Positions 39,933 to 50,100 are shown, counted from the first letter of the stretch. The stretch: 64,000 nt of DNA from Narthecium ossifragum (GCA_963920575.1 OY986970.1:27299869-27363868); one strand, 5' to 3'. Numbers and translations: made by a program. Notes: generated from the letters alone by a model not told the origin.

Positions 39933-40862
39933 GGGTTATTTGCATATACCCCCGAAAAAGGTTTATTTTACATATACCCCCTAAAAAAACAAAATTTGCA
40001 TCAGAAACCTTGAAAATCTTGATTATTTGCATATAGCCCCTCGGGTTAATTGGGAATGGAATATTTGGTGCGCAAGCTAACAGAGGCTAACGGTGGAAGC
40101 TGAAATTACTAAAATACCCTTACCCCTACCCCTATATATGCTTCATTCTCCCTCCTCCGACCCGACAATTGTTGGGGCAAGGGCTTCAAATCCTCTGATG
40201 ACATATCTCCTCATCCTCCGGCGACCTAGCTATCTGCTCATCGGCAGCAAACTTCTCCCAATTCCTCTCTATTTCTCTTGATTTCTGCCAATTTCCATCC
40301 TCTATAGATCGATTTCCTCGTCAATTTAACCATGAAGAAGTCTCCATCTTCTTCCTCCACCTTAGGTTCACACAATACACCCTATATGACTTGTCGTTGC
40401 CATGAGTCCTGCTCCATTTGGCAATCCAATCGCACCAACAACAAAGGTAGAAAGTTTCTGGGCTGTTCCAGATATAAGGTATTAATCTCATTGTTTTTTT
40501 TTACATTTCGAAAGGTTGAACTCCACTCCATCTTTTACCCTAGTCTTATTTTCTCAGAGCATGGATGATGCTAGTTGCCATCCAAGCCCATGCAGTAGCT
40601 CTAAAAACCCTTGCCCCAACAATCGTCGGGTCGGAGGAGGGAGAAGGAAGCATATATAGGGGGTAGGGGTAAGGGTATTTTAGTAATTTCAGCTTCCACC
40701 GTTAGCCTCCGTTAGCTTGCGCACCGAATATTCCATTCCCAATTAACCCGAGGGGCTATATGCAAATAATCGAGATTTTCAAGGTTTTTGATGCAAATTT
40801 TGTATTTTTAAGGGGGTATATGTAAAATAAACCTTTTTCAGGGGGGTATATGCAAATAACCC
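39933..40862. mobile_element. MULE carrying a captured zinc-finger exon
   Basis: Terminal inverted repeats of about 240 bp begin GGGTTATTTGCATATACCCC on the left and mirror it on the right. A perfect 9-bp duplication TTTAAAATA lies at 39924-39932 and 40863-40871, as expected for a Mutator-like element. The 930-bp element lacks a transposase. Its middle holds a short spliced-gene piece (40332-40478). The inner TIRs (the GGGTAGGGGTAAGGGTATTT and CCGACCCGACAATTG stretches) are well preserved, suggesting moderate age. Confidence 0.92.
40332..40478 (+). pseudogene. GRF-like zinc-finger exon fragment inside a MULE
   Basis: A 49-codon open exon starts at an ATG after a leader-like stretch and ends at a canonical donor AAG|GTATTA. 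It contains CRCHESCSIW and NKGRKFLGCSRYK, which fits the GRF zinc-finger pattern (a Cys-x-Cys start, then G-R-x-F-x-G-C-x-x-Y-K). GRF fingers bind single-stranded nucleic acid and are common in plant transposon-linked proteins. An acceptor-like TTTTCTCAG at about 40559 could join a short second exon. No continuation of the gene is present. Confidence 0.55.
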
Positions 40863-40871
40863 TTTAAAATA

Positions 40872-42047
40872 TCACATTATTAACAAAAATAATGTCGGTA
40901 CTTGTTCTTGCCACCAATAATGACATTCTCGCCATGCATTCAAAGCACTTATTGATACAATGGGATCGAAACAAAATCAAAAGAAAGAAACAAAAGATGA
41001 AAGAAATTTTAAAGGAAAAAAAAAAGAAAAGAAGAGAGAATGTGAAAAGGCCAGGAGGAGAACCGACATTTGCATGTGATATATGCTACAAACTCCCCCT
41101 CATACAGGTTTGATCTCTTCTTCGTCGAAAGAGAGGCAAAATCATTCTCTGTATTTCTCTATTTGTGTTTTAGTGATTTTTACATATTTTTTGAGACTGG
41201 TGGATTGATTTTGTGCATTTTAATGATGGAATTGATCACATACGGGAAAAAACCTAGTTTTATCACATGTAATATTTTGAAGTCTTGAAGATTGATTGTA
41301 ATATTGGAATTGATCCCATATGGGAACTTGGGAAGCACTAGCAGAGATATGTATTTTATATGATGGTCTGATGGATTTATACATATTTTATCCGCCTAAA
41401 ACATGCTTAGAAGAAAATAATTAATTGGCTTAAGAGATATTATATTAAAATGTGAGCTTGTAATTGGTATAGTTTCTATCAAGCAAACCATTAGGATAGT
41501 GTTAGCCCGGGTGGATTTTAAATCCTGGATCGGCCCCTGCCCTCATAGCCACCCACCTCGAAGATGCCAACCTTCTCTATATTGCCGATCCCACATACGA
41601 TTTCTCGCCGGTGCCACTAACCAGCTCAAACTTCGTAATCGATCGGCCTTATAATCCACCCCTCAACTCTCGTTACAGCGACAGTCGGTGGCGTGAGCTC
41701 CATGTACCACACCGGCAACGTTGACGAACGTGATATCGGTTGATCTCTTGGGCACTCTCTGCCATCTCCTTCCCTCGATATCCCTTCGTAACCGACAAAC
41801 GCGAACCCCCCTTGATCTCTATCTGTAACCGATGACACGCGTCCTCCACTATCGATGGGGCATAACTGAATTCATATAACGATTTAAGATAACTGATTAG
41901 ATTAGATAATTGATACGGGGATGTTGAAAGATTATTATAAGATAACTAATTAGATTAGAAAAGAATTGATTATATTACCATACAACCTTATTAAATTGAT
42001 ATTATAAAAGGGCGGCATGTATAACTGTTTTTGCTCCTTATAAAGTT
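40872..42047. other. Intergenic DNA with one unrecognised open frame
   Basis: Mostly AT-rich. From 41536 to 41721 on the plus strand a 62-codon frame in a GC-richer patch (ATHLEDANLLYIADPTYDFS...) has protein-like composition but no start and no family I recognise. It could be another captured fragment. Confidence 0.4.
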
Positions 42048-42240
42048 GATTGGGTGGGTGCCTCCCGTGCCACTTGACACAGGTAATCACCACCTCTCAT
42101 TAATCATCATCTCTCTCCTAATCACCCGATAACCACCACCCTCCACGTGGCTTTATCTTGATCGCCTGATATATCTAGTCTTAACTTAGATCGGGCATCT
42201 CTATCAGTCTGATAGGATGCACTGGATCTTATATAATAGA
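42048..42240. repeat. Repeat R1, copy a
   Basis: It contains CCACGTGGCTTTATCTTGAT and ends GGATCTTATATAATAGACAT. An inverted copy lies at 44445-44612 and a direct copy, split by two insertions, at 45311-45390, 46322-46450 and 50503-50520. A weaker copy lies at 59230-59330. The family looks like a MITE or short solo element of about 200 bp; I could not define its termini. Confidence 0.7.
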
Positions 42241-42439
42241 CATATGTTTCGTATAGTTTTATATACTCTTCAAAATTAAGTAAAGGCTTAAATACCTTTT
42301 AGTACCCTGTAGTTTCATTATAATGTTTATTAAGTCCCTACACTTCTAATTTAGCCAATTTCGCCCCTATAGTTTCCAATTTTTGCCAATCCAGGGCTCG
42401 CCCTCGATTGCCGTTAGAAAACCCAATGGCGCCGTTGGT

Positions 42440-43400
42440 CAACGTTGCCACGTGTGCGGTCGTCGCTGGGCTCAAGAAGGTAAACCGTGTTCCGGCTTCG
42501 CTCCCAGGGCGGTAGAGGACCGGGGTGATAGCTGGGTCGGTGGCGAGCTCCCACCCCGCGGTGCTGGCGACGGCGTCGTTGAGGAGGATGACGTCGCAAG
42601 TGGGAAGGAGGACCATGTCGCCCATCACGCGCGGGCTCGGCATCTCCTCGACCTCCCATGTGGGGTTTGGGTCCAAGGGAGTGATCTGCCCGCACGTGCG
42701 GAGGGGGGGAGGCAAGTCCCGTTGAGCGACGTCTTGCATGTCGGGAAGCCGATGGAGTTGCTGGCGGCTGGCGAGTGGTCTTGGCGGCTGAGACGTCGAC
42801 GAGTACGGTCTAGGAGTTGGTGAAGACGAAGAGGGACCCGTCAGGGAGGAGGTGGAGGAAAGGGTAGAGGTTGTTCTCGGCCTGGAGCTCATGGGTGGTG
42901 ACCAAGAATGGGAAGACGGTGCTGGCAGCAGGGTGGAATCGGTCCCGGGGAAAGAACTCGTAGGAGAACTGGCGGCGTCCGCGAAGAATGATGATGCGGC
43001 CATCGGGGAGGAGCTGGTCGAAGGCGTACCACCGGCGGGAAGAGAGGTATCCCGGGAGCTCATTCCATTGGGTGGAGATGGAAGAGATAGAGCAGATGGT
43101 ACGGTCACCGTCCTTGAAGCCGCCGGACTGGATGAGGGAGCCGTTGGGGAGGAGGGTGGCGGAGGAGCACCAGGGGTCGGAGAGGAGGGGCATTGGGGTT
43201 ACGGACGAGGTGGGGAGGTCGTAGAGGAGGGAGTAGGCGGTGCAGTCGCCGGAGGGGTTGGTGGCGCAGAGGTAGGAGGGGAGTGAGAGGTTGGACGGGC
43301 TAGTGTCAGCGCGGTCGAGCATGACGAACTTGTCACCGGGGAGGAGCTACATGTGCATCGATGGGATGACGATGCTCGCTTGCAGTAGACGCCACTCGAG
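42440..43400 (-). pseudogene. Glyoxal-oxidase (GLOX) fragment captured by a Pack-MULE
   Basis: The fragment begins LLQASIVIPSMHM and runs through LPGDKFVMLDR, GDCTAYSLLYD, WCSSATLLPNGSLIQSGGF, YLSSRRWYAFDQLLPDGR, FSYEFFPRD and NNLYPFLHLLPDGSLFVF. In another frame it continues with DPNPTWEVEEMPSPRVMGD and TAGWELATDPAITPVLYRP. This order matches the N-terminal and middle parts of plant galactose/glyoxal oxidase-like secreted copper radical enzymes. It is broken by in-frame stops (after MHM, and after FVFTNS) and a frameshift near 42.8 kb, and the C-terminal domain is missing. It cannot make the enzyme. Confidence 0.9.
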
Positions 43401-43404
43401 CATG

Positions 43405-43880
43405 ACGAACCTCCTCGTGAAGCTATCCCCTCTTGGTTGCAAGCAGAACTTGGACCCCAAGAAGAGCCCCAGTGTCTCCGTGCTCTCATTCCCGCACCGC
43501 CCCCCGCTGCAGTCCACCGTCCCGCACGCGTTGGCGAAGCGCTTGCATTCCTTGAGGAGTGGAGCTCTGAAGTCATCCTTGAACCACGGCCGCGCCGCTC
43601 TGGCGAAGCTTAAAAGGGTCGGACGGGATCAACTCAGGATGAAGCGCTTCCATTGGAGGAGTTCGGCGGCGGAATGGGGGTGGAAGTCGGTGGGGTAGGG
43701 GACGCCCACGTCGCGGTCGTCCCATGGGTTTCGCTCGATGAGCAGCCGTGTCACATTCTCCATGCCCTTCATGTGGAGGAAGCTGGAACCCCAGTCCCCG
43801 TCACATGATTGACGGAAGTCCCAGGTGATGCGCTGCCGCCGACGAACCACAAAGAGGTTGGGTAACCTAGCTGGAAGCAA
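43405..43880 (-). pseudogene. MUR3-like xyloglucan galactosyltransferase fragment
   Basis: The minus strand reads RITWDFRQSCDGDWGSSFL, then MENVTRLLIERNPWDDRD, VGVPYPTDFHPHSA, and, after a frame change, LLKECKRFANACGTVDCS and LGLFLGSKFCLQPRGDSFTRR. This order fits exostosin-type GT47 proteins of the MUR3 clade, which add galactose to xyloglucan in the Golgi. The piece ends where the GLOX sequence starts. It has a stop near 43629 and a missing part between the two blocks, so it is a broken capture. Confidence 0.82.
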
Positions 43881-44444
43881 ACGGCGCCATTGGGTTTCTA
43901 ACGGAAGGTGAGGGCGAGGCCCACATTAAAATTGAAAGATAAGTTAAATGACTAAATTGGCTAAATTAGAAGTATATGGACTTAATAAATATTATAATGA
44001 AATTACATGGTACTAAAAGGTATTTTAACTTTAAGTAAATGAAGTCTCCATCGTTTTTCTTGACTTACAGGGTCCATATAGAAGTAAGTAGCCTTAGAAT
44101 CGAGGACAGTAGAGCATAGTTTACTTTCATGATCTATAATATGTTTTTCTAAATAGCCTTTGTTCGAAGATTCAAATTTTTACACCTCTCAATTACCAAA
44201 GTGGTGATTTGATCCACAACATAATCTAATGTCATACATGAAGTAAAAGATATTCTGCTTGTATCCTCACTCAAATAGTTAATACTAAAATAATTGTTGT
44301 GCGTATGGCGTTTTGGATTATGCACTGCGCATGCCTGTACGGAGCCCATGTCCATTTTTAGGCACGTACCGTCTGTAACGAAACCTAAAGTTAAGGACAG
44401 AAAAAACAAGAAAGTGAGATCCTAACTCTCTGTCATTATATATA

Positions 44445-44612
44445 TATATGTCTATTATATAAGATTTAGTGCATTTTATCAGGTGGATGAGAATACCCGA
44501 TCCAAGTTATGATCAGATATGATCGAGATAAAACCACGTGGAATGGAGTAATGGGGGTGGTTATCGGATGGTTAGGAGAGTGAGAGAGAGAGGAGTGGTG
44601 AGGGTAAAGGCC
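44445..44612. repeat. Repeat R1, copy b (inverted)
   Basis: Inverted relative to copy a. It shares TGTCTATTATATAAGAT, GATAAAACCACGTGG and GGTGGTTATCGGATGGTTAG. Together with copy a it forms a ~170-190-bp inverted repeat around the Pack-MULE region. Confidence 0.7.
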
Positions 44613-44618
44613 CACCTA

Positions 44619-44623
<5 letters not shown>

Positions 44624-44668
<45 letters not shown>
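44624..44668. repeat. (AT)n microsatellite
   Basis: Uninterrupted AT run of about 22 units beside repeat R1 copy b. Confidence 0.95.
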
Positions 44669-44670
<2 letters not shown>

Positions 44671-44730
44671 GGAGTTAGTAGACCCCTGTCATCTAACCCC
44701 ATCTCTCCACCACTAACCCCCGCCCCACAC

Positions 44731-44836
44731 TTGGGATGGCAACGGGGCGGGGTGGGGCGGGGTCACCCTTCCCCCCGACCCTGATCCTGCAACCTAACCT
44801 AGCACCCCGACCCCGTCCCGCCCCGATGGTTAGTGC

Positions 44837-44870
<34 letters not shown>

Positions 44871-45249
44871 GCATACCTGAACCTCGCTCCCACCCCACCC
44901 CAATTTTTTTTGACACATTTCACATTATATCTAATAACACACTAAAGAGTTATCATCTTAAAAAGCAACTCAAACAAAACTTGTCACTATGAAATGATAA
45001 TTGTATCAATAACAACTCAAAAATATTGTCCTAAATAATAATTCAAACTTAAATTGTCTCAAATAATACAAATAAAAGATGTCCAATCGGGACGGGGGTG
45101 TCCTTCCCCGACCCCGCCCCGACCCCCATCGGGGTTTTACACATGTCCCCCAAACCCGATTCCGAACCCGTTTAGGGTCCCCCGAACCCGCCCCATTAGG
45201 GGCGGGGTGAGGCGGGTCCCCGTCGGGGCGGGGCAAATTGCCATCCTTA
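44731..45249. mobile_element. hAT-like non-autonomous element with GGGGCGGGG-rich ends
   Basis: The ends TTGGGATGGCAA and TTGCCATCCTTA are near inverted repeats, and both sides continue into GGGGCGGGG/CCCCGCCCC blocks. CCCACAC flanks it at 44724-44730 and 45250-45256. The left arm has a CCCCGA tandem run (44836-44871). The middle is AT-rich and non-coding. The TIR form fits hAT elements, although their usual duplication is 8 bp and only 7 are clear. Confidence 0.7.
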
Positions 45250-45310
45250 CCCACACTATTCCCCATCTGAGTAGGCTCCACGTAGGACAATAGACATCAT
45301 ATTATATATA

Positions 45311-45390
45311 ACTATATAAGAGACTAGGTGAACCTCTCGTGCCACATGACACGGCTAACTACACCCCACACTACTCCTCTCTCTTTCTTA
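45311..45390. repeat. Repeat R1, copy c, left part
   Basis: It starts GACTAGGTGAACCTC and is interrupted at TTA (45388-45390) by the PIF/Harbinger-like element. The rest continues at 46322-46450 and, after a second insertion, at 50503-50520. Confidence 0.7.
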
Positions 45391-46321
45391 GGGCCTGTTT
45401 GGTTGCTCAGAATTGAGTGGAGTGGAGTCACTTTCTGGAGTGCAAACTTTTGCAAAGTGAAGTCCTGTGAAGTGACTTGTCAGTTTTTGCTATTTGGTTG
45501 GTGCTGGAGTGGAGACTGAGGTGGTGAAAGGCCTCTATTGCCTGGCCACTGAGGCAGAGCCCTATGGGGACATTATCGGCTCCATCAAGCGCCTCGAGTC
45601 CCTCCTGCAGGGATCCCTCTCCCCCCCATGAACAAGATCCGCATCCACCTCCACCTCTCCTCCCTCCTTTTAATCCACTCCCACAACCTCAAGCATGCCC
45701 GATCCCACCTCGAGCGCGCCCAGATGCTCCTCGCCCCCGCCACCATTGACCTCAAGCTCCGGACCCATGCTCTCCTCACCCTTTGCCACCACCTCGTCGG
45801 CGCCACCACCCCGCTGGAGGGTGTGGGATTCGAGGAGTGCGTGCCTATCGACGAGATCAAAACGGGGGTGCGGATCCAATGATATGAGGGATTGGGTTTT
45901 AGACGGCGAGATCGAGACGGTGGCGATGATGTCCGGCGATGAGATCATGGATGGAAGGCGTTGGGTGGCGTGGACTGCGAGTGGCAATAGGGAGGCGGGC
46001 GGCGTGGAGGCAGTGGCGTCCGGCTCCCTCTTTTTCTCTGGATCCTCTCTCTCACACTTCCGTTGACACCCTCCGCCGGAACACCACCGTCGAGGGGTGG
46101 TGGGGGGTATTTGCATATTTTTTTACCTTCTCCACTCGGCCCACTCCACTCAGCCGACTCTGGCCCTTTTTTGGCCAGAGTCAAATGGCTGACTGGAACC
46201 CTTTTCAGGAGTCCAGTCTCTCCACTCCATTGAGTTGATGACCCAACCAAACAACCTAAAGTGAAGGAAGTGCTGCCAGTCCACCCACTCCACCCTCCAC
46301 TCCTAGCAACCAAACACCCCC
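45391..46321. mobile_element. PIF/Harbinger-like element carrying an SCC4/MAU2 fragment
   Basis: The ends GGGCCTGTTTGGTTGCT and AGCAACCAAACACCCCC are inverted repeats and continue into GTGGAGTGGAG-type words on both sides. The trinucleotide TTA is duplicated (45388-45390 and 46322-46324), the hallmark of PIF/Harbinger and Tourist elements. It sits inside repeat R1 copy c. The GC-rich interior is coding-like and matches the plant cohesin loader subunit SCC4/MAU2. No transposase is present. Confidence 0.88.
45518..45830 (+). pseudogene. SCC4/MAU2 N-terminal fragment, frameshifted
   Basis: A first frame reads VVKGLYCLATEAEPYGD and IIGSIKRLESLLQ. After a run of C near 45620 the frame changes and continues NKIRIHLHLSSLLLIHSHN, then LKHARSHLERAQMLL and LKLRTHALLTLCHHLVGA. 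This is the N-terminal TPR array of MAU2/SCC4, the partner of SCC2 that loads cohesin on chromatin. The fragment covers only about the first hundred residues and is broken by the frameshift. It lacks introns in the part seen. Confidence 0.8.
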
Positions 46322-46450
46322 TTAGCCACCCGATAACCACCACCCCCACTACTCTTTACTTTCACGTGGCTTCATCTTGATCATCTGATATGTTCGGGCT
46401 TAATTTAGATCGAGCATCCCTATCCGTATGATAGGATGCATTGGATCTTA
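46322..46450. repeat. Repeat R1, copy c, middle part
   Basis: It continues from the TTA target: ACCCGATAACCACCACCC, CACGTGGCTTCATCTTGAT, and ends TTGGATCTTA, the 10-bp target of the next insertion. Confidence 0.75.
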
Positions 46451-46738
46451 GAATTTTTTGTCATCTGATACCCTCAATGTTTGCTTTTTGTGATCTAATA
46501 CCCCATGGCTGTTTTTTTGCAACATCATACCCCTCAGCCCGTGAAATGACCGGCCTGCCCTTAGGTTTCACCATCTGATCATACATACATGCCATGCCAA
46601 TCCATGTGTTGCCGCCAAAGTCAATGATGGCATTAATTCTCCGGGACGTGGCAAACAACCATTGGTCGTGGCAAGCAACTAGTGTACGGTGGTGTCAGCG
46701 CGTGAGAAGACATGATGTGCGCTCGCATTAAATGCGTC

Positions 46739-46774
46739 GTTAACTACGCGCAAAAATTTCCGCGCGTAGTTAAC
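46739..46774. repeat. Perfect 13-bp hairpin in the TIR element
   Basis: The arms GTTAACTACGCGC and GCGCGTAGTTAAC are separated by 10 nt. The same hairpin with the same arms occurs in the related element at 51012-51047. Confidence 0.95.
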
Positions 46775-46849
46775 AAACACGCATAAAAGACTAACATCTT
46801 ATGCATATATCATTTTTCACGCGTGGTTATCACTATATGCGCGTAGAGT

Positions 46850-47033
46850 TTCTATGTGTGGTCAAGTGACTGCCTATGCGAGTTTTTATGTGTTTTTAAG
46901 TGAGTTTATATGCGTAGTTTAGTGAGTTCCTATGCGTAGTTATGTGAGTTCCTATGCGTAGTTATGTGAGTTTCTATGTGTGGTTAAGTGATTGCATATA
47001 CGAGTTCTATGCGTAGTTAAGTGAGTTCCTATG
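46850..47033. repeat. GCGTAGTTAAGTGAG tandem repeats, left block
   Basis: Short units (about 21-24 bp) of TATGCGTAGTTATGTGAGTT type. The array is cut at 47033 by the solo LTR and resumes at 49797-50100. Confidence 0.85.
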
Positions 47034-49796
47034 TGTGAGGACCCGTTCCTCCAACCCGGTCCGACCGCGTTGGGTCGAGGGCTTGGCTTGGTTGGTTTTG
47101 GCCCGGTTGGCCTTGGGTTGCGATCAGTTGATCGCATCGCGGTTTTTGGACCCTAAGGGCAATTTGGTAAATTGCGCCTTGGCGGTCAGTTTCACACCCG
47201 CGTAGTGCACACACGACCTTGATTGATGTACGTGATTGAGTAGATCCAGTAGAGATCGTGAGTTGAAGCCAATTCGGATGCAGTCCGATCAGTTGGTTCG
47301 TCTGAACCGGCTAAGCCACTTAAGGGGCTTAACCCTCTTTTCTCTCTCCTACTTACTTTCTCTCTCTTTCCCTCTCTCTTTCTTTTCCTTTCTTTTTCTT
47401 TTCCTTCTCTTCCTTCCCCCTGCTTTCCCGTGCCCGACCCCCCTCCTCCTTCCTTTCCTTCTCTCTCCCGCGGCTACCCTCCCTCTCTCCCGCGGCGACC
47501 CCGTCCCTTCCCCGGCGGCCTGGAGGCGGCGGCGAGGTCCCCTCCTCCTTCTCCTTCCTCCTCTCTCTCTCTTCCGCGAGCAGCCCTCTTCCTTCTCCGG
47601 CGACGGCTGCGGCTATGGGAGGACTCCGGCGGCTCTCCGACGAGCTGGAGACGGCGGCTTCGACGTAGTACAGTGGATTTGCAGAGTATTGAAGCTTGGA
47701 TTGCGTTTAAGGTAGGGTTTCTACCTAGATCTTTAGGATAAGCTAGATCTAGGGTTTGATTTGTTTATTGGTGGTTTTCTTTGCTCTAATTAGTTCCTCT
47801 AAGCATGCTAAATTACTGATTGAAGTCTATGGAGATTTGATTGAGATTTATTTGGGTTTTATGCATGTTTTTCCCGGATTTCATCAAAGCCCTGTTTTTC
47901 TGCGAGCTGAGTTGTTCTAGCTCAGATCTTGGCTCGTACGTGCATAATCTCTTTTGATCATCAAGATAAAAGTTGTAGATCTTCGAATCTACTTTCAATT
48001 GCCGCTTATTTCATAATTTTCAGATTTTTCTACGATTTATGGTGATTTTTCTTCGGATCTGCGACGAGACCGAAATTAGTGAATTGATTAGTGAATTCCG
48101 GGAAGATTAGCCATTAGATTAATCCGATTCTTGGGCTGCGTGTTTCTAGTATGCTAATATACATTTGCCCAAATTTGATTTCCAATTCGACGTCGTTTGG
48201 ACGTCGAATTGATAAGATTTCATCGCCTCTAACTAGGGTTAAATGTAGAAATCCAGAAATTAGCTTGTTAGTGGATTTTCGATGTTTTATCGTGTTTGAT
48301 TCCTCGGGATTCATGTGATTGGTATTCCTAGAGATCTCGATGGCTAGCATATTCTAATTGGTGGTTTTTAGATGATTAATTGTTTGATTTTCGGCATGCT
48401 TAGTTAGATATAAACCATCCTTGTTTAATTAGCAATTAATTGCATGTCATGCTTATTTACATCGTATTGTATACTTGTATACTTAGCTTGTGGTTGAACC
48501 GAGGGAGTCGCGCCCCTTGGGATGTTTAGCTAATTAAATGGCCGAAGGTGTGCCCTAGTTGATGTTAATTTGTAATTGTGGCCTGTTGTGTATTGCGTGG
48601 CCGGATTTGTGCCCCTGTTGTAGAAATTGTGGTTGACGGCTGTGGACGTCGTTGTAATACCGGATTTTGATTTGTTGGATACTTGTTATTATAGCTTTGC
48701 TAGATAGATCCTTATTGCTTGAACCCTTGCTATGTTTACCCTCCGGCAAGCTTGATGCTTCGCCTAGCCCGTGTATATTGTCTTGGCATATTGTTGCATG
48801 CTGCTATTCCTGTATCCCGTGCTTTGCTTGAGCATTGCATGTATCTGTTTGCATTAGAAGCATCAGGCTAGGTGGTAGACGATGGTGTCGATCATCGATC
48901 CGGGGTTCTTGGATAGCCCGGATCTAGCCCTAGGGCCGGGGTTTGGGTAGTCGAGGATTAGGACGTGATTGTCATCAATGATCATATTTGATATCATTCG
49001 AGGATTATTAGGTAGTCGGACTGAAATATTATGTTGTTTGAGGTTTAAAGGTCGTGTTGTTCTCCCAAGGCCAAGTGCTAAGGATGGTTGTCGGTGCCCC
49101 TGACTTGGTCCCCAGGCAGTGGCTTCCTGCTGGGTAAGGGTGATCTTACTGGTTCTGGTTCTCTGTTTTTCCTCCCAGCGTGTTTGGTTGATTTATCCCA
49201 GCGTGGTCGGTTGAGAAGAGTAGGATCCTTGGGGTAGTCGACAGGAGTTGTGGGACCCCGTGGCATTCCTTAGGCTTGAGCGGGGAGACAACACTATTGT
49301 TGTTTTCCTCCCTTCTGTGTGTCGTAGAGTAGTTACCTAATTAGTTTTGTTGCTCACTCCTACCTGGGATGCATCGGCGATGCAGGTCGATGCAGTTCCT
49401 TCTTTTTCAGGTAGTTGCGGTGTTGGAGGTGGCACTTCCCTTGGTGGTGCGTGAGATCGAGGATATCATCAGTTTATTCTATTCAATTGATGTATAGCTT
49501 TAAATGTATAAATTATAATATGAAGGAGAAATGTATTTGTATTCCAATTTGATGTAAATTGATCAGAGATTGCTGTACTTAGAGAACTTGAATCATTATT
49601 GTATCTTTTTAAAGTTAATTGAGTATTGTAGTAGTTAATTTGTATTATGATTTGATGATATGATAGTTTAAATTAATTGTTAATATTATAATCATGCACC
49701 AGGTTTAAAAGTGATGTTTACAGGGGAGGCTCTCGTCATTTGATTTTAGACCCTCACGCTCCGGCCCGGATGGGTTTTCTGGGTCGGGGCGTGACA
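47034..49796 (+). mobile_element. Solo LTR inserted into the TIR element
   Basis: It begins TGTGAGGACCCG and ends GGTCGGGGCGTGACA, with a 5-bp duplication CTATG at 47029-47033 and 49797-49801. At 2763 bp it is in the size range of long plant Ty3-type LTRs. The first 700 bp include a pyrimidine-rich leader and GC-rich stretch, then an intron-like AT-rich part. A second copy of this LTR starts at 63143. Open frames inside are compositional. Confidence 0.9.
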
Positions 49797-50100
49797 CTAT
49801 GCGTAGTTATGTGAGTTCCTATGTGTGTTTATATGTGTGGTTAAGTGACTGCCTATGCGACTTTCTATGTGTTGTTAAGTGAGTTTCTATGCGTAGTTAA
49901 GTGAGTTCCTATGCGTAGTTATGTGAGTTTTTATGTGTTTCTATGTGTGGTTAAGTGACTGCCTATGTGAGTTTCTATGTGTTGTTAAGTGAGTTCCTAT
50001 GCGTAGTTAAGTGAGTTTCTATGCGTAGTTATGTGAGTTTTTATATGTGTTTCTATATGTGATTAAGTGACTGCCTATGTGAGTTTCTACGCGCGTATAA
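49797..50100. repeat. GCGTAGTTAAGTGAG tandem repeats, right block
   Basis: Continuation of the array interrupted by the solo LTR, with alternating GTGTGGTTAAGTGACTGCC and GCGTAGTTAAGTGAGTTCC unit types (higher-order pattern of about 90-100 bp). Confidence 0.85.

Larger units (their letters stand above)
42285..44030. mobile_element. Pack-MULE with two fused gene fragments
   Basis: Terminal inverted repeats of about 150 bp (42285-42435 and 43880-44030) share TTTAGTACC, TTCATTATAAT, TTCTAATTTAGCCAATTT and AACCCAATGGCGCCG. A perfect 9-bp duplication TTAAGTAAA lies at 42276-42284 and 44031-44039. A related empty site with TTAAATAAA once is at 39577-39585. The interior is very GC-rich, unlike the flanks, and holds minus-strand pieces of a MUR3-like glycosyltransferase and a glyoxal oxidase joined head to tail. 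No transposase. Confidence 0.95.

Noticed and set aside
42383..43286. Long plus-strand frames across the Pack-MULE interior
   Set aside because: They are antisense shadows of the GC-rich glyoxal-oxidase fragment, whose minus-strand reading shows clear family motifs.
44693..45293. Gly/Arg- or Pro-rich frames on both strands
   Set aside because: They come from the CCCCGA and GGGGCGGGG runs of the hAT-like element and have no protein features.
47236..47741. Open frames of 159 and 103 codons in the pyrimidine-rich part of the solo LTR
   Set aside because: Low-complexity Leu/Ser/Pro or Pro-rich products from CT-rich DNA; no domain, and the region is LTR.
46850..50100. Centromere-like satellite
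   Set aside because: The tandem units are few, confined inside a transposon with clear ends, and split by a single LTR insertion.
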